A stretch of DNA of 64,000 bases, from the NCBI GenBank assembly GCA_030685235.1, contig MU839095.1, positions 62,001-126,000 of the forward strand, in the 5' to 3' direction. The notes under the pieces are model-generated. The model ran no database searches, was not told the DNA's origin, and saw nothing but the letters and a program-made list of their open reading frames with translations. This DNA comes from Copromyces sp. CBS 386.78 (Eukaryota; Ascomycota; Sordariomycetes; Sordariales; Sordariaceae). Each line of letters begins with the position of its first letter. The stretch's first letter is position 1. Positions 1-11,542 of this stretch are shown here, piece by piece. Made by a program: the position numbers and the translations under genes.

Positions 1-1047
1 CTTATCTCTGTCGATAACGTTGTGTTTAAGTGGTTGCTTCTTAAGAAGAGAGTGAATACCCAGGCTGGAGTGAACCAAGGTTGGTAGTTGCGAGGGCAAC
101 GACGGAGTGGTGTAAATCAGCGATGCGCCGTCTGCCAGGCAGTATCCGTTAGTTCCTTATCCTCGACTGAAGAGGTACCAGTTGGACATGACTTACGCCT
201 TAGAAGGATCGTCCGGAGGAACTGTAGCACCACGTCAAATTCCTCTTCTTTCCAGCCTTGAGTCTTTTCCAAATGCTCCATCTTCTCGGCCTGGATCAAC
301 ACATTAGCTTCCCCATTCTGTCCACACAGCTTCCGTTGAGCAACCCACATTCTGGCATACGACGCAAAGAGGCATGCCCAAGGCGTCCTCCCACTCTCCA
401 GGACCAACCGGAAGGGAGACGTCAGCATCCGCAGACGTAGTCGGGACAGCGCTGGTACCATCCAGGTTAAGCCCGCCACCTCGGCCCCTCTCCCTCCAAA
501 CGGTCATGACCTCTTCCATAGTTGCCGAGCACTCGCGGTTGAGTTTCTGAAAGACCGTTCGCAACAACAGAATCCACTCTCTCAGTTGGCGCATCCACTT
601 CCAGGGCTGTGACCAATCCAGCAGGATAACTATCAGCGTGTTCGGTATCGACTGCGGCGTGATAAGAGGCTGTATAAGAGAGGCAAAGGCGGGTGAGGGG
701 TCAGTAAGGGTGTAAAGAGAGATGCGCGCTAGGGTGTCTTCCTGGTCGGCATCTAGGACGTCGTAGTAGGTGTATCCGAGGGCGAAGCTGTTTGCGATGG
801 GTGGCTTGCGTGATCCCTGGCGGTCGGTGTTGCGCCGGAGCTCGTTTCTAGAGAGGGACTCGAAAAACTCGCGCTGCGAATCAACACTGCCACCGAGCAG
901 CAGGATATTCTTTTCGGGGAGCCGTTTGGCGCTGGCCACGGAGTCCAGCATGGAGCTCCAGAGCTCCTTCTTCTCCTTTTCGCCATTTCTAGAGTCGGAA
1001 CTCGACGCGGCCGTGTAGCTCGAGTATCTGTTCGTGTTGGCCGCCAT
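1..1047 (-). CDS. Cytoplasmic dynein light intermediate chain (5' part; gene runs off the left edge)
   Basis: Subunit of the cytoplasmic dynein motor that binds the heavy chain and couples it to cargo adaptors. The visible exons are 349-1047, 197-290 and 131-1, giving residues 1-308 and continuing beyond base 1. The introns (291-348 and 132-196) have GTGGGT...CAG and GTAAGT...CAG ends with GCTAATG and ACTAACG branch sites. The start at 1047 gives MAANTNRYSSY. The Ras-like fold begins at residue ~45 with NILLLGGS followed by SQREF, the degenerate P-loop usual in fungal chains. It is followed by NSFALGYTYYDV, the LLDWSQPWKW segment and, across the splices, QGWKEEEFDVVLQFLRTILL then HGASLIYT, a strong family signature. 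It is divergently arranged with the LFG gene to its right. Identity is firm; the C-terminal adaptor-binding region is not in the window. Confidence 0.93.
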
Positions 1048-2198
1048 GGTTGCGGCTCGGTCTCTGCTGTCCTATATGAACCTCAACAGCTCTTCCAATT
1101 CTGTCCGTGTCCACCAAGATTCGGGCAATTCGACGGCGAGGGGCGTTGTTGATGTTGATGTTAGAGCTGCGCTGGGACTATCGCATATGCACCCGAGGGG
1201 TAGAGTCGGGGCGGTTATAGCAGTGACGGGCTCAAAGTTCTTGTCGTGAGAAGTCTGGCCTTGTCATGGCGCGCTGAACCTGCGATCGTGGGGTGGTGGT
1301 TCGATAGGGTCTTTGTCGTGAAAGGCAAACAGAGAGCAGAAAGAAGAGGTCGAATAGGTAGAGTCGGGATCGCCTTGATGAGCTGGACCTTCCCAAGTGT
1401 TTCTACTGGCGGGCCGTCAATTGCCCGAAACGCGAGTTGCTTCCGGGTGCTCCAGCGCTCAGTTCGCGTGCTGAAGTGCAACCCACCTCAACAAACGACA
1501 CAAAGGCTCGTTGTTGCGCCGGTGGACCATTGAGCTGGGAAACGGGAGCCACGCAGGCGCGCAGGGAGGACCGTTGCCAGTCCCTTCCTATTTGTGGAGT
1601 CCCTTTCGCATGTGTCGATCAGGGCGGGGGTCTCTGACTGGTGGTTTCAAGGCTTTGTCCTTGAACCCTAACCCTTATCCTTCCCATCTTACGATCAGGC
1701 TGGGTGGGTCAGCAGGACCAACAAAAGCGCGGATGTGACAGCCCTTTCAAGGTTGGCGCGGCCGAAGTTTCGATAAAATGGTGGAAGGTTCGGGACAGTC
1801 ACCCGGTGATAACAGATACACTCCAAATTTATGTGCATTTCGGTTAGTGGTCTATGGGATTGTGACTCGCTCGCCACTCTGGGCAACAACCCGTCATGGT
1901 CCAGGCAGGCGGCAAGGTCAAGCAGTCCATCATCCCCGCCCCGGGGGTCCTGAAATCCATTACATATCCACCTTGAAGTCCACTGCTGCTGCACCACAAC
2001 ACCGTCATCAGCGGATCAATCACCTCTCTCCGGGCGTCCCTCTTATAAACTCTCAGCCGTCCACTTACATCACCTAGAATCGTCCTTTTTCATCCGACCA
2101 TCTGTCTCGGTTCAGTGATATCGTATCGTTCGCCTTAACCATCTTGATTCAACGTCGCGACAAGGACAACCAGAGAGAGCATCATCATCAAAGAAACA
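1048..2198. other. Divergent intergenic region between the dynein chain and the LFG gene
   Basis: This 1.15 kb region separates two divergent starts and must hold both promoters. A TATAAA sits at 2044-2049, about 150 bp before the ATG at 2199, followed by a pyrimidine-rich leader. No open frame here resembles a protein. Confidence 0.6.
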
Positions 2199-3230
2199 AT
2201 GTCGAACACAAAGTACACGCCTGCTCCGCAGGAGGACCCCGATGTCCACCTCGACTACGCGCAGCCTCCTCCGTCGTACCAAGCAACAGCCGAGAGCAGC
2301 ACCGCCAACGCCGTCCTCGGTGACCAGGCTCGCCTCTTCTCTGGTGCTCCACGCAGCAGCCAGGACGAAGATGACATTCCCGATGATTTCAAGGTAGGGA
2401 AACTAGTTCAGGTTCAGCAATATGCACCAGCAACAACCAACTAACAAACCATGTCAAATAGTTCGGTGGTTCCGTCGCCGAAGCCACAGTCGAAATCCGA
2501 CACCAGTTCATCCGCAAAGTCTACACCATCCTGACGGTCCAGCTCATCGCCACAGGCGCAGTTTCTGCCCTCAGCTTCCTCAGCGATGGCTACAAGAACT
2601 GGGTCCAGTCTCATCCGGCCATGATTTGGGTTTCTGTACGTTCAGTCACCTTACCTTATCCCCACCCCATTCCCTTTTCCCTTTCCCAGCATGTCAACAT
2701 AACTACAGTAACAGTAACTAACACAAAAACCCAAACAGTTCGGCGGCGCCCTAATCTTCATGCTCCTAACCTTCTGGAAGCGCCAATCCTACCCGACAAA
2801 CCTCCTCTTCCTCTCCGGCTTCACCCTAATGGAAGCCTACTCCATCTCCGTCTGCGTCAGCTTCTTCGACTCCGCCACCGTTTTGCTCGCCGTCGTCATC
2901 ACCGCCGGCATCTTCGTCTTCCTCACAGCCTTCGCCTGCCAAACCAAGTACGACTTCACCTCGTGGATGCCATACCTGGGCGGCGCCCTCTGGGGCCTGA
3001 TCCTGGCAAGCTTTGTTTACGCTTTCCTGCCACAAACGAGCACGAGCGAGCTGGTTTATGGTGGTGTCGCGGCGCTGGTCTTTAGCGGGTATATTCTTGT
3101 GGACACCCAGCTGGTGATGCGCAAGTTTCATGTGGAGGAGGAGATTGCCGCGGCGATTAGTTTGTATCTGGATATCCTGAATCTGTTTTTGGCTATTTTG
3201 AGGATCCTGAATAGTCAGTCGGACAACTAG
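2199..3230 (+). CDS. Bax-inhibitor-1/LFG family membrane protein (TMBIM-like)
   Basis: Predicted multi-pass membrane protein of the lifeguard branch of the Bax inhibitor family, linked in eukaryotes to ER/vacuolar calcium handling and stress survival. Exons 2199-2393, 2462-2635 and 2739-3230 give 286 residues; both introns are phase 0 (GTAGGG...TAG and GTACGT...CAG). The N-terminal 65 residues are cytosolic, acidic and proline-rich, with PPPSYQA, as usual for LFG proteins. Then come FIRKVYTILTVQL (residues ~81-93), the entry to the first membrane helix, and about six more hydrophobic segments. QTKYDFT and the DTQLVM loop are typical of the family, and the end, EEEIAAAISLYLDILNLFLAIL, forms the final hydrophobic hairpin. 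It faces cdc-11 tail-to-tail. The family is certain; the exact physiological role is not shown by the sequence. Confidence 0.93.
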
Positions 3231-4301
3231 GAAGAAGGCGGGCACGATGACGACGATTCGAATTGATCAGGTGGATTTGTAACAGTTCTGTGCTGCTAGT
3301 GGGAAGGGTCGTGGATGGGTAATGGGATTATGGGAAATAACACGCGTGGGATAGGGCTCTGTGGATTTGGGTTTCGTTGCTTCTTGGTTTCTTCAAATTG
3401 GGTTTCACCTGGTAACATGAATTTGCGACTGGATGGGTATCATTCATAAGGCTGATGATGTTGGACCGGAAGGTCAACACATCGTGAGGATGGAAAGGGT
3501 CCCCTTTTAAAACACAGCGTTTCCGACCTACCTCTATAATATCACCTCTCAATATAGCTTACCTGAGCGAAATCACCTGGGGCGATCAAGTGACGTGACA
3601 ACAAGCACATGGATGTGTACTTACGACGATTCAACTCGGGGAAGAATGACAACTTCTAAGCATCACTATCACTATATCATAGCAGCATCAAAACGCGTGT
3701 CATGAGCTCAACGTTCTATAAAAAAAAATAGTCTGAGGCGAGTGAAGTACATTGAATTTAGTTGATATCTGCATTAGAAGTCCAATAGTAGAAGTTGGAA
3801 AATTCGGGGTGGGGCCATAGGTGTTGGACAAAACCTAGAGACCCTAAAATAATCAAGACAGGTCATACGGGTAAAATCATTTCCCGTCAATACGTTCCCA
3901 GGCCCTTCTGGTCCCAAGCAGTCATGTTTCGACACCCCTTGCTGCATCAACGGCAGACAAGCTGAGCATACCAGTTCCACGGACTGGCCCAAACGTAACC
4001 CGCCCAGGGAAGGGTTTCCCGACGAATTTGAGGCTGCACTGAATGCCAGCTTGATTGTATGTCCTTGTCAAGACTGAACCCCCCCACCGTGTTGTTGTCG
4101 TCACCATCATATGTCTTCTTTGGAGCCATCATCTCCAGTAAAAAAAAGTCGCTAAATAGCGGGGAATATTTTGTGAAACAACACCAAAGAACCAACGCCT
4201 GCATAGAATGACCCGATCGCCCTGTGGGGTATTGAAGCTGTTCATGTGGATGTAAACAGTGACGACAGATTAGGTAATGTGAGTGCTAGTGTCGTTGGTG
4301 C
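3231..4301. other. Tail-to-tail intergenic region (LFG gene / cdc-11)
   Basis: About 1.07 kb of 3' flanks. It contains A/T runs (3720-3730, 4140-4146) but no coding frame, RNA gene or repeat that I can support. Confidence 0.5.
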
Positions 4302-5890
4302 TTAGTTTCCATCTGGGGCACCGTTAATGTCCTGATGGCTGTGGCTGGTGGTGGGTGTCCCTGCTTGGCCAGCCGCCGCCGCCTCGCGTTGCATGCGGGC
4401 TTCAATCTCACGAAGCTGAGATTCGCGGGCGAGGAGCTCCTGGCGCTTCTCGTTGATCTCGCGTTGGACCTTAACCTCAATCTCACGAAGCTTCTCCTCC
4501 TCACGACGCAGCTGCTCCTCCTTGAGACGAACGGACTGGGAGGCGAGATCCTCAGGGTTCATAGAAGAGTCACTATAGTAATGTTAGTACCGTAGCCGCC
4601 ATGTGATTGCAACCGGGAACTTCAGGGAAGCACTTACACTCCAGCACCACCCTCAACGCTCTTGCTGAGCTTTTCGGTACGGTAGTTCTCGTATAGGAAG
4701 TCGTGGGTGATCTCCTTCAGATCGGCGAGATGCGAGTGAAGAAGGGCGGAACGAATGGCCAAGAAGTCGGAATGGCGCGGGTTATCGACCTCAACGACAC
4801 CCCATGGATATTGGCGAGCGCGGACCTTGCGTCCACCAATCTCGATGATATCCTCCGAGCCAACAATAGCGAACGGCATGAGACCTCTGAGTTCGGCGTT
4901 CTCCTCCACGGTATCCTCATCGTCCTCCTCGATATCGTAAGGGAAATTGTATACTGGGATGCGGTAATGCTCGATATCCTCCATCACCAGCTTCTTGGAC
5001 TCGGCAAGCTCAGCCGGAGTGAGCGTATCAGCACGGCCGATAACGGGGATAACGTTGACTCGAGGCGCAAGGCGCTTCATGAGCTCGATGTCCAACTCGC
5101 GGAGACTAGTAGCACATGTTAGTCGTGGTTGAGATGTGTAATGGAAGGATTGAAACCTACCCATGGCCGGTCGGGGTGATGAAGTAGAGCATGGCATGGA
5201 CACGGTTGTCCCTGAAGCGGGGGTTACGCTTAATGCGCGACTCCTCCGCAAGAATATCATCGTACTGCCTTTCGAGGTAGCCAACAATCTCGGAGAAGGA
5301 TGCCTCGTTGTCGATCTGGTCGCCGAAGCCGGGTGTGTCGACAATGGTAAGGGCGATACGCGTCCCCTCCTCATCGAGCTCGAGCTCTGTAATATAGACA
5401 GTTAGACAACCGCCAATCGCACCACGGGATCCTGGACTGGAGTGTGAAGCATACCAACTGTGATGGGCTTGATCTTGACGCCCTCCTCAACGTGGGCGGT
5501 CGCGGGATCATCGGAGTCCTTGTGAGTGAGAACCTCTTTGCCGCAGAGGGTGTTGACGAAGGTGGTACGGCCTGGGGAGATACGCGATGGTCAGTACTTG
5601 ATCGAAGCACGACGGAGTAGTCTTGTTGGGGGTTGGAAGGACTCACCAGTTCCTGATGCGCCACAGACCATCAGGCAGAACTGGATACCCTTCTTGACAT
5701 TCTTCTTGCGGCGGATCATCTTCTGCCGAGAGGAGATGGTGTTAGTGAACATGACGGGCGACCGGATAGCTTATTTGGGTAGCAATTGGTAGCGTTGTAG
5801 GTCGAAGACACGAAGATGGAGTGCTAGGACGGTGAGAGGACAACGAGAACGAGGCAAGCAACAAACAAAACATACGGCAGGCAGAGACAT
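4302..5890 (-). CDS. cdc-11: Septin, Cdc11 group (AspA-type)
   Basis: GTP-fold cytoskeletal protein that assembles into septin filaments and rings at septa, hyphal tips and branch sites. Six exons: 5876-5890, 5647-5722, 5571-5455, 5386-5161, 5105-4638 and 4572-4302, 390 residues in all. The first exon codes only MSLPA. Residues 9-17 (RRKKNVKKG) are the polybasic phosphoinositide-binding stretch. The P-loop at 26-33 is GASGTGRT: the usual lysine is arginine, as in Cdc11-group septins, which is one reason for this assignment over Cdc3, Cdc10 or Cdc12. DTPGFGD (G3) and GRAD (G4 position) follow, then the septin unique element. The C-terminus from MNPEDLASQSVRLKEEQ is a long charged coiled coil ending in a short Ala/Gly/Thr tail. 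All introns have good GT/AG ends, and the frame closes in every exon. Confidence 0.95.
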
Positions 5891-8130
5891 GGTGACAGCT
5901 GGCGGTTGGCGCCCTTAATTTCTCGACGACGGGTCCGTAAAAACAAGCAAAAAGGCAAATAAGGGGAGTGTCTACCTCGAAGGATTGACTGGGGAAGAAT
6001 AGTGGTAGTATGGTTAATGGGATTGGCTATCCAGTCACCAAAAATGCGGCGACTGAGATGATGGCTTGGAGATGGAGATGGAGTCGGGTAGAGGTAAGGT
6101 CGGGTAGTGGTGGCCGCGTCGTATCGAAAGTCGTGGGGAGGTCGTGGAGTGGGCGTTCAGATTGGAAAAGGAGAAGATGGGAAGTGCAATTTCACAAAAT
6201 GTTGCGGTGTTACGGCAATGGACTGGACTGCTGCCCATGCCCAGAGTGGACGTGGGCGTGGATGCTGCCAGTGACAGGATCGGGATGGGATGATGGGGAC
6301 CAGCCAGGAGCCAACGACGGGGGCAGGCGTGGTGGCACGGAGCAGCCAGGGGCAGTTCCAGCGACGGGTTCTCACAGTGAAGAGGTGCTGCAACTACAGT
6401 AGCGACCCCCAGCTACCTTACGGGACCTGGCTGTGCTTGCTTGCCCAGAGCAGAGCACGGAGCCAATCCACTCGTCACGGGCTAGAATAAACACACGGTG
6501 GAGACAAACGGGAAACCTCATGTCGCAGGGCAGAAGTGGAAGCTCGAGGAACAACCTTCAGAGGACATCCGGATAGAGAGAACATGAAAAGTTTTCAGTG
6601 GCTCACAATCACTTTAGTATTCGATCTCGTAGACTGAACCACAAACACTACGGTAGGTACATTACACATTCAATCCACAGGTCATTTGACTCGTCGCGGA
6701 CATCTCGACCTGATGAAGCTGCAGTGCAATCAGATGGGAATTGGCAAGACCTCCAGCTCTCCCACGCAACTCCCCAAAAACAACAGCTCCATGGCAATCA
6801 GGGGGTCATTTGCTAAGCTCCTGACGCTTGACTGTTTCTGGTAAAGCGTGTAACCCAAACCCAGGCTGTGATTCGAGCTTCTGAAGTGGGCAGCTAAAGT
6901 GCAGCTTCCAGCAAGTGCATTGCCAGCTGTCAGCTATGTACCTTAGAGGTATGTATGCACTTTCGCTACAGTTCTAGGTGCTGCCGCGTGCTGCTTTATC
7001 AAGTTGATGTCGTGTGTTGGAGTCCATGTTCGGTCCCGTCGATCCATCACCGGGGCATGCTCCATTTCATCGTCACAGAAGCTCATCCGGGGTGTAGTAC
7101 TTGTCATTGGCGCGGGGCCAGGCGGGAACTTCCTCTTGCGATCCATCCGTCACTTTCAGCCAGACTTCAAACCAAGCATCCTCGACGTCCTGCCGTCCTG
7201 CGCATATATCTTGACCGAGCCGCCATGTGAGGCTCTCATTGTCGGCCCGCCCCTGCTGAATCCCGTCCTTCTTGTTCTCTTATCTCATTGTTTCTCAAAG
7301 AGCATCCAGAGCAGGTCTCGTGAGGCCTAAACAAAGCCATAGATACACAACTCCCGCTCCATCACGAACCAACGTTGTGTGAAGAAACCATACAGGTCTG
7401 ATCATACTCCATACCCTTCTATCTCCTGCAACTTGGACCTACTGAATGCTTCCGTCCGCAGTGTGGGGAGCGTCGATTAGTTGCATGTGGCATGTGGCAT
7501 GTCAAGGCGCCTGCTTTGCGAGCTTTGAACAGCCGGCGATGACTGCTGCCGCCACGCAGGTCCCGTATTATATGCATTACATGTCGACGGACTAGCGACA
7601 TCACTCCTAATCTTATCCATCTACAATCTCACCTCTCGAGCTCCTACGTATACCAGTATTTCCCAACGATTTCCCAGCAGAGTCTACCTATCAAACTGAC
7701 GGCAGAGCTACCACTCCGTATCATTTCGAGTTCTCTCTCATCAGACTGACCATCGACCCATTCATGGCCGCGTGGGACCTGACCACCTCCGCAGCTCGAA
7801 CCTCGGCCTCCGCTCTCTACACTCAGAAAAGACCCCCAGACTGAGTGAGATAGGACATCCAGTGTGCCAACTACACACACTCTGTCAGCAGGTACTTCTA
7901 GAGACTGAGCAACAGCTTCACACTTTTGGCCACCTCTTAAGGTTGTGCTTGTACTACCATATACCTATCCCCGTCAAGTTCTGCCTCAAAGAGCTTCCTC
8001 TGTACACAGACATTCCCGTGTGGTGCTATACTTGTGTTTGGTCTATAGCCCGAACGAATAACCCTTCCCCTTACCAATACCTCCGTTCTCCGCTCTACTT
8101 GTTGGCCTGCGCCAGCCCGTATAGGTAGCA
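5891..8130. other. Head-to-head intergenic region (cdc-11 / hsv2)
   Basis: This 2.2 kb region between two divergent genes should contain both promoters and leaders. Its open frames are short, overlap on both strands and resemble no family. From about 7600 to 8130 the sequence is pyrimidine-rich with many CTC and ATC runs, as expected of the hsv2 leader. No RNA gene was seen. Confidence 0.5.
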
Positions 8131-9757
8131 ATGGATACTAGAAGGATCCTTGAACACCCGACACTCGCACCCGTGCTGTCGGTTACCTTCAACGATGACA
8201 ACAGCTGGTTCGCCGTGGGGTTAGACCATGGTTTCCGCAGTAAGTCTCCAAGAAAACCTTGTTGTTTGCTGTTTGATATCATCAACATGGGACAAGTGCT
8301 GATGGCATATGCCCATCTAGTTTATGAGTCGGGAACATGCAATCCAAGACCCTCTCGCAGTAAGTTCTGACAAAACCATGCACAGTCACTTTAACAATAC
8401 AACAACTTGCTGATAGATATGTACTCCCATAGACATCGGTTCCGGTATCGGGATGGTCCAGATGCTCGGGCGAACAAACATTCTCGGACTGGTTGGTGGA
8501 GGACGGCAGACGAACTTCAGCCGGAACAAGGCAAGTCATGGCAACATTTTGTCCTTCTCCCAGCCTTCGAAGTCGCCTTGACTTACTAACAATGGTGAAA
8601 TGCAGCTTGTCCTGTGGGACGACAAGGCCAAAAAGGAAGTAGGCACCATCAGCGCCTCGACATCAGTTCGAGGGGCCAAGATGTCCAGCAAGCGAATCGT
8701 CCTGGTTTTGAAGGACCGAGTGCAAGTCCACCAAACGACCAAACCCCGCACTCTGCTTGCCACATACGAAACGGCCGACAACCCTCTAGGCCTGTGCTGT
8801 CTCTCCTCAGATCGCATCGCCTTCCCGGGCAGGACGGTCGGCCACGTCCAGCTCGTGGAGATTAAGACTGGCAATGTCAGCATCATACCCGCGCACACGT
8901 CAGCGCTGCGGGCCATGGCTTTGAGCCAAGATGGGGAGCTGCTGGCTACGGCGAGCGAGGTGGTAAGGACCCTTAAATCAGAGATTCAACATACGCACAT
9001 TGAATGCCAGACGGCATGCTAATACCAGTACTTGTGATAGGGAACCATCATCCGAGTCTTCGCAACATCCAACTGCGCTCGCCTGCACGAGTTGCGCCGC
9101 GGCATCGACAAAGCCATAATCTTCTCCATCGGCTTCAATCCCTCGGGCAACTATCTAGCCTGCACATCCGATAAATCGACCCTCCACGTTTTCGACGTAC
9201 CTCGCCCCGGCGGCGGCGGCGGCGGCGGCGCCAGACCAACTACCAGCAACGGCGGCGCTTCCACCGCCGGCGAACCCTCTATGGGCACGGGCAACAACCG
9301 CCCCTCTAGCCCATACTCCGTCGCCTCGAGCAGCGGATATGGCGGCGGAGGCAGCGTAATAGTCAATGGCACAAACATTGGCGGCAGCTCAGATATGACC
9401 GCCCCTGACGACGGCGGCCAAAGTCGCTGGGGCTTCCTCTCCAAATTGCCCGGGATGCCGCGCGTCTTCACAGACAGGTACTCCTTTGCCTCCGCCAGGT
9501 TCGAGATGGCCGACGAGCCTGTGTCCAACGGCAGCCGCGAACCGGTGGGCACGGGCACGGGCATCATCGGGGGCCCGCTGAAGGGCAATCTGGGCTGGAT
9601 CAGCGAGACGGAGGTGGTGGTAATTGGGGCTGGGAGAGATCCCAAGTGGGAGAAGTTTTCGGTCCAGGAGGGCGGGCAGCAGACGGGATACCAGGGCGGA
9701 GGAGGACGCAAGCTGGTCAGGGTTGGGTGGAAGAGGTATGGGGGGGAGACGCCTTAG
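8131..9757 (+). CDS. hsv2: PROPPIN WD-repeat protein, Hsv2/Atg18 family
   Basis: Seven-bladed beta-propeller that binds PI3P and PI(3,5)P2 on endosomal, vacuolar or phagophore membranes; acts in autophagy (notably micronucleophagy for Hsv2). Exons 8131-8239, 8321-8359, 8433-8530, 8606-8962 and 9041-9757 give 439 residues. The second exon is only 39 nt. The third intron starts GCAAGT after AACAAG, a GC-AG intron, because no GT site there keeps the frame. VGGGRQTNF and LVLWDD are family hallmarks. The lipid-binding motif is LRRG at residues 219-222; Hsv2 and related PROPPINs often have L where Atg18 has F. Residues ~258-336 are a low-complexity Gly/Ser insert encoded partly by a GGC run, followed by GFLSKLPGMP in the blade 6 loop region. 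Hsv2 rather than Atg18 is inferred from LRRG and sequence feel. Confidence 0.92.
8531..8605 (+). other. GC-AG intron in hsv2
   Basis: The donor reads AAG|GCAAGT and the acceptor TGCAG|CTT, with ACTTACTAAC as a branch site near 8581-8590. Removing it joins SRNK to LVLWDD, the exact family join, in phase 0. A GT donor three bases later would break the frame. Confidence 0.85.
9209..9230 (+). repeat. GGC trinucleotide run inside hsv2
   Basis: About seven GGC units encode the polyglycine start of the flexible insert of the PROPPIN. In-frame microsatellites like this are commonly length-variable between strains. Confidence 0.85.
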
Positions 9758-10260
9758 GTGGACGAACGGTTGGGGGATTGGACGCTTGTGTGAGGACGGC
9801 GTTGAAGGGGGATGGTGGGGGGTCTGATGATTCCATTTCCGAGTAACATTGTCTGGGTAATGATGGAGAAATAACCGAGGGTATGGGTGCATTGGCATTC
9901 ACGCAAGGTTTGGTTTACTACGTACGCCGTTCTGTTATTGTCGTATTGGGAGGTGTTTGGATGGTAACAGCGTTTTTTTTAAAAGGTGTTGTTAGTTTAC
10001 AACAAGAGGATATAATGTATCTTCACAAGCACATCGAGGTGTTATTCTTGGAAAGTGAACACAATTAGGTCATATCACCGCCTGTATTGTTCCTTTTCTT
10101 TCCCTTTTTTTGCAGAGACCAAAGACTTGGATAGTACCGCTAGAGGTTATGTTCGAAACAACACAAGCTTGACCTAGACACGGCAATACAAAGCAGGTTG
10201 TACTCACCGTGTCATCTCAACCGGTCCATCTAAGTAAGCAAAAGTCGAATGTCCCACCGT
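9758..10260. other. Tail-to-tail intergenic region (hsv2 / ist3)
   Basis: About 500 bp of 3' flank with T-runs (9975-9982, 10102-10111). No gene seen. Confidence 0.5.
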
Positions 10261-11523
10261 TTAATCTCTAGATGATGGCCGCGGGCTTCTGCTCCTGGGT
10301 CTGCTCCTAGGACCCCGATCTTCCATGTCCCGATCGCGGTGGCGACGGCGTTCACGATCTTCGGTAGGATCGTGTTTGCGGTCATCCTTTTTGCTGATGT
10401 GCTTGTCTCCGCCTCTGTCCCTTTCCCGGTCCCGGCCCCTATCTGTGTCTCTGTCGCGATCACGGCGGCTTTCCCGGTCACGGTCACGGTCGCGGTTTCG
10501 GTCTCTATCCCTAGAGGAACCTCGCCGCGACCGCCTATCATCCCGATCTGCGTCCTTCATCTCCACGTCGTTGTCAATATCGTCGCGTCTCCTTCGTTTT
10601 TCAGCGGCAGGGGAGGTTTCTTCTCTTTCAGACCTTGGCCTTTTCCGGTCGGCATCGCGATCGTCTCCGCCCCTGTCTCTGTATTTGCGATCACGAGAAC
10701 GAGAACGGGAACGGTCGCCATGACTCCGGGTGCGGTCGTGGTTACGGGATCTATCCATGTCGACGTCTTCGACCCTCTTCGGGGACCGGTGTGATCGATG
10801 ATGGTGGCGACTCTCCCTCTCCCTGTCCTTATCCTTGTCTCTGTCGTCACGGTGCCTGTGTCTCCGACTGTGATGGCTCGACCTATGCCTCTCCTTCTCC
10901 TCCCTCTTCTTCTCCCTCCTCAACGCCTCCTCCACCTCTTTCTTCTTCTTTTCAATCAAGAACTCCTTCATGGGATCGTCATCATCATGATTTTCCAGAA
11001 GCAGCTGCAGCTCCCTTTCCTCCTTTAGCATCGGCCTGCTTTTCGGTTTCTTATCGTTCTCCTCCTCCTCTTCATCTTCTTCGCCTCCAGTCTCCTCTTC
11101 GGATCCCAACCCCTTCTCCGCTCTCTCCTTGCGTACCATATCCTCCCACCCAACCCTCCCCTCCTCCGGATCCTCGTCATCCCTTATTTTGTATCTTGCA
11201 TGATCGACCCTGATCAGTCTCCCGCCAATCTCTGCTCCGCCCAAATTATCAACCGCCAAATCGGTGCTGCGCTGGTCCTCGTATTTCAACCAGCCGAACC
11301 CCTTGGATTTGCCGGTTTCCTTGTCGCGCACTAGTTTGAGAAACACCGGCTCGCCGAACTGGCTGAAGATGGTGATCACGTCACCCTCGGACAGGTCGTA
11401 GGGAAGACCCCCAAAATACACGAAGGCGGTGTCGCGGTAGTCGACGTGCCAGGAGGCTTCGGGGGAGATGCCGGCTTCGATTTCGCACTTGTTGAGGGCT
11501 TGGATGGCGCGTATTTGGTTCAT
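10261..11523 (-). CDS. ist3: RES-complex RNA-binding protein Ist3/Snu17 (RBMX2 family)
   Basis: U2 snRNP-associated factor. With Bud13 and Pml1 it forms the retention-and-splicing complex that helps activate the spliceosome in the nucleus. Single exon, 420 residues from the ATG at 11523. MNQIRAIQALN at the start is the conserved family N-terminus, so I prefer it although the frame stays open to 11817. One RRM spans residues ~32-110: RNP2 is VYFGGLP (35-41) and RNP1 is KGFGWLKY (74-81). The block DLAVDNLGGAEIGGRLIRVDHA after it is highly typical. The C-terminal ~250 residues are charged Arg/Asp, Arg/Glu and Arg/Ser repeats, far longer than in yeast Snu17 (148 residues) and like fungal and animal RBMX2. 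It faces hsv2 tail-to-tail. Confidence 0.93.
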   Translation of the reverse strand: MNQIRAIQALNKCEIEAGISPEASWHVDYRDTAFVYFGGLPYDLSEGDVITIFSQFGEPVFLKLVRDKETGKSKGFGWLKYEDQRSTDLAVDNLGGAEIGGRLIRVDHARYKIRDDEDPEEGRVGWEDMVRKERAEKGLGSEEETGGEEDEEEEENDKKPKSRPMLKEERELQLLLENHDDDDPMKEFLIEKKKKEVEEALRREKKREEKERHRSSHHSRRHRHRDDRDKDKDRERESRHHHRSHRSPKRVEDVDMDRSRNHDRTRSHGDRSRSRSRDRKYRDRGGDDRDADRKRPRSEREETSPAAEKRRRRDDIDNDVEMKDADRDDRRSRRGSSRDRDRNRDRDRDRESRRDRDRDTDRGRDRERDRGGDKHISKKDDRKHDPTEDRERRRHRDRDMEDRGPRSRPRSRSPRPSSRD

Positions 11524-11542
11524 TGGTTTTTTTTTTTTTTTG
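11524..11542 (-). promoter_or_regulatory. Poly-A tract (minus strand) just before the ist3 start codon
   Basis: A run of about 16 T on the plus strand, which is poly-A in the transcript, ends three bases before the ATG at 11523. Read through, it would encode a lysine run of an N-terminal extension, which I think is untranslated leader. Confidence 0.5.
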
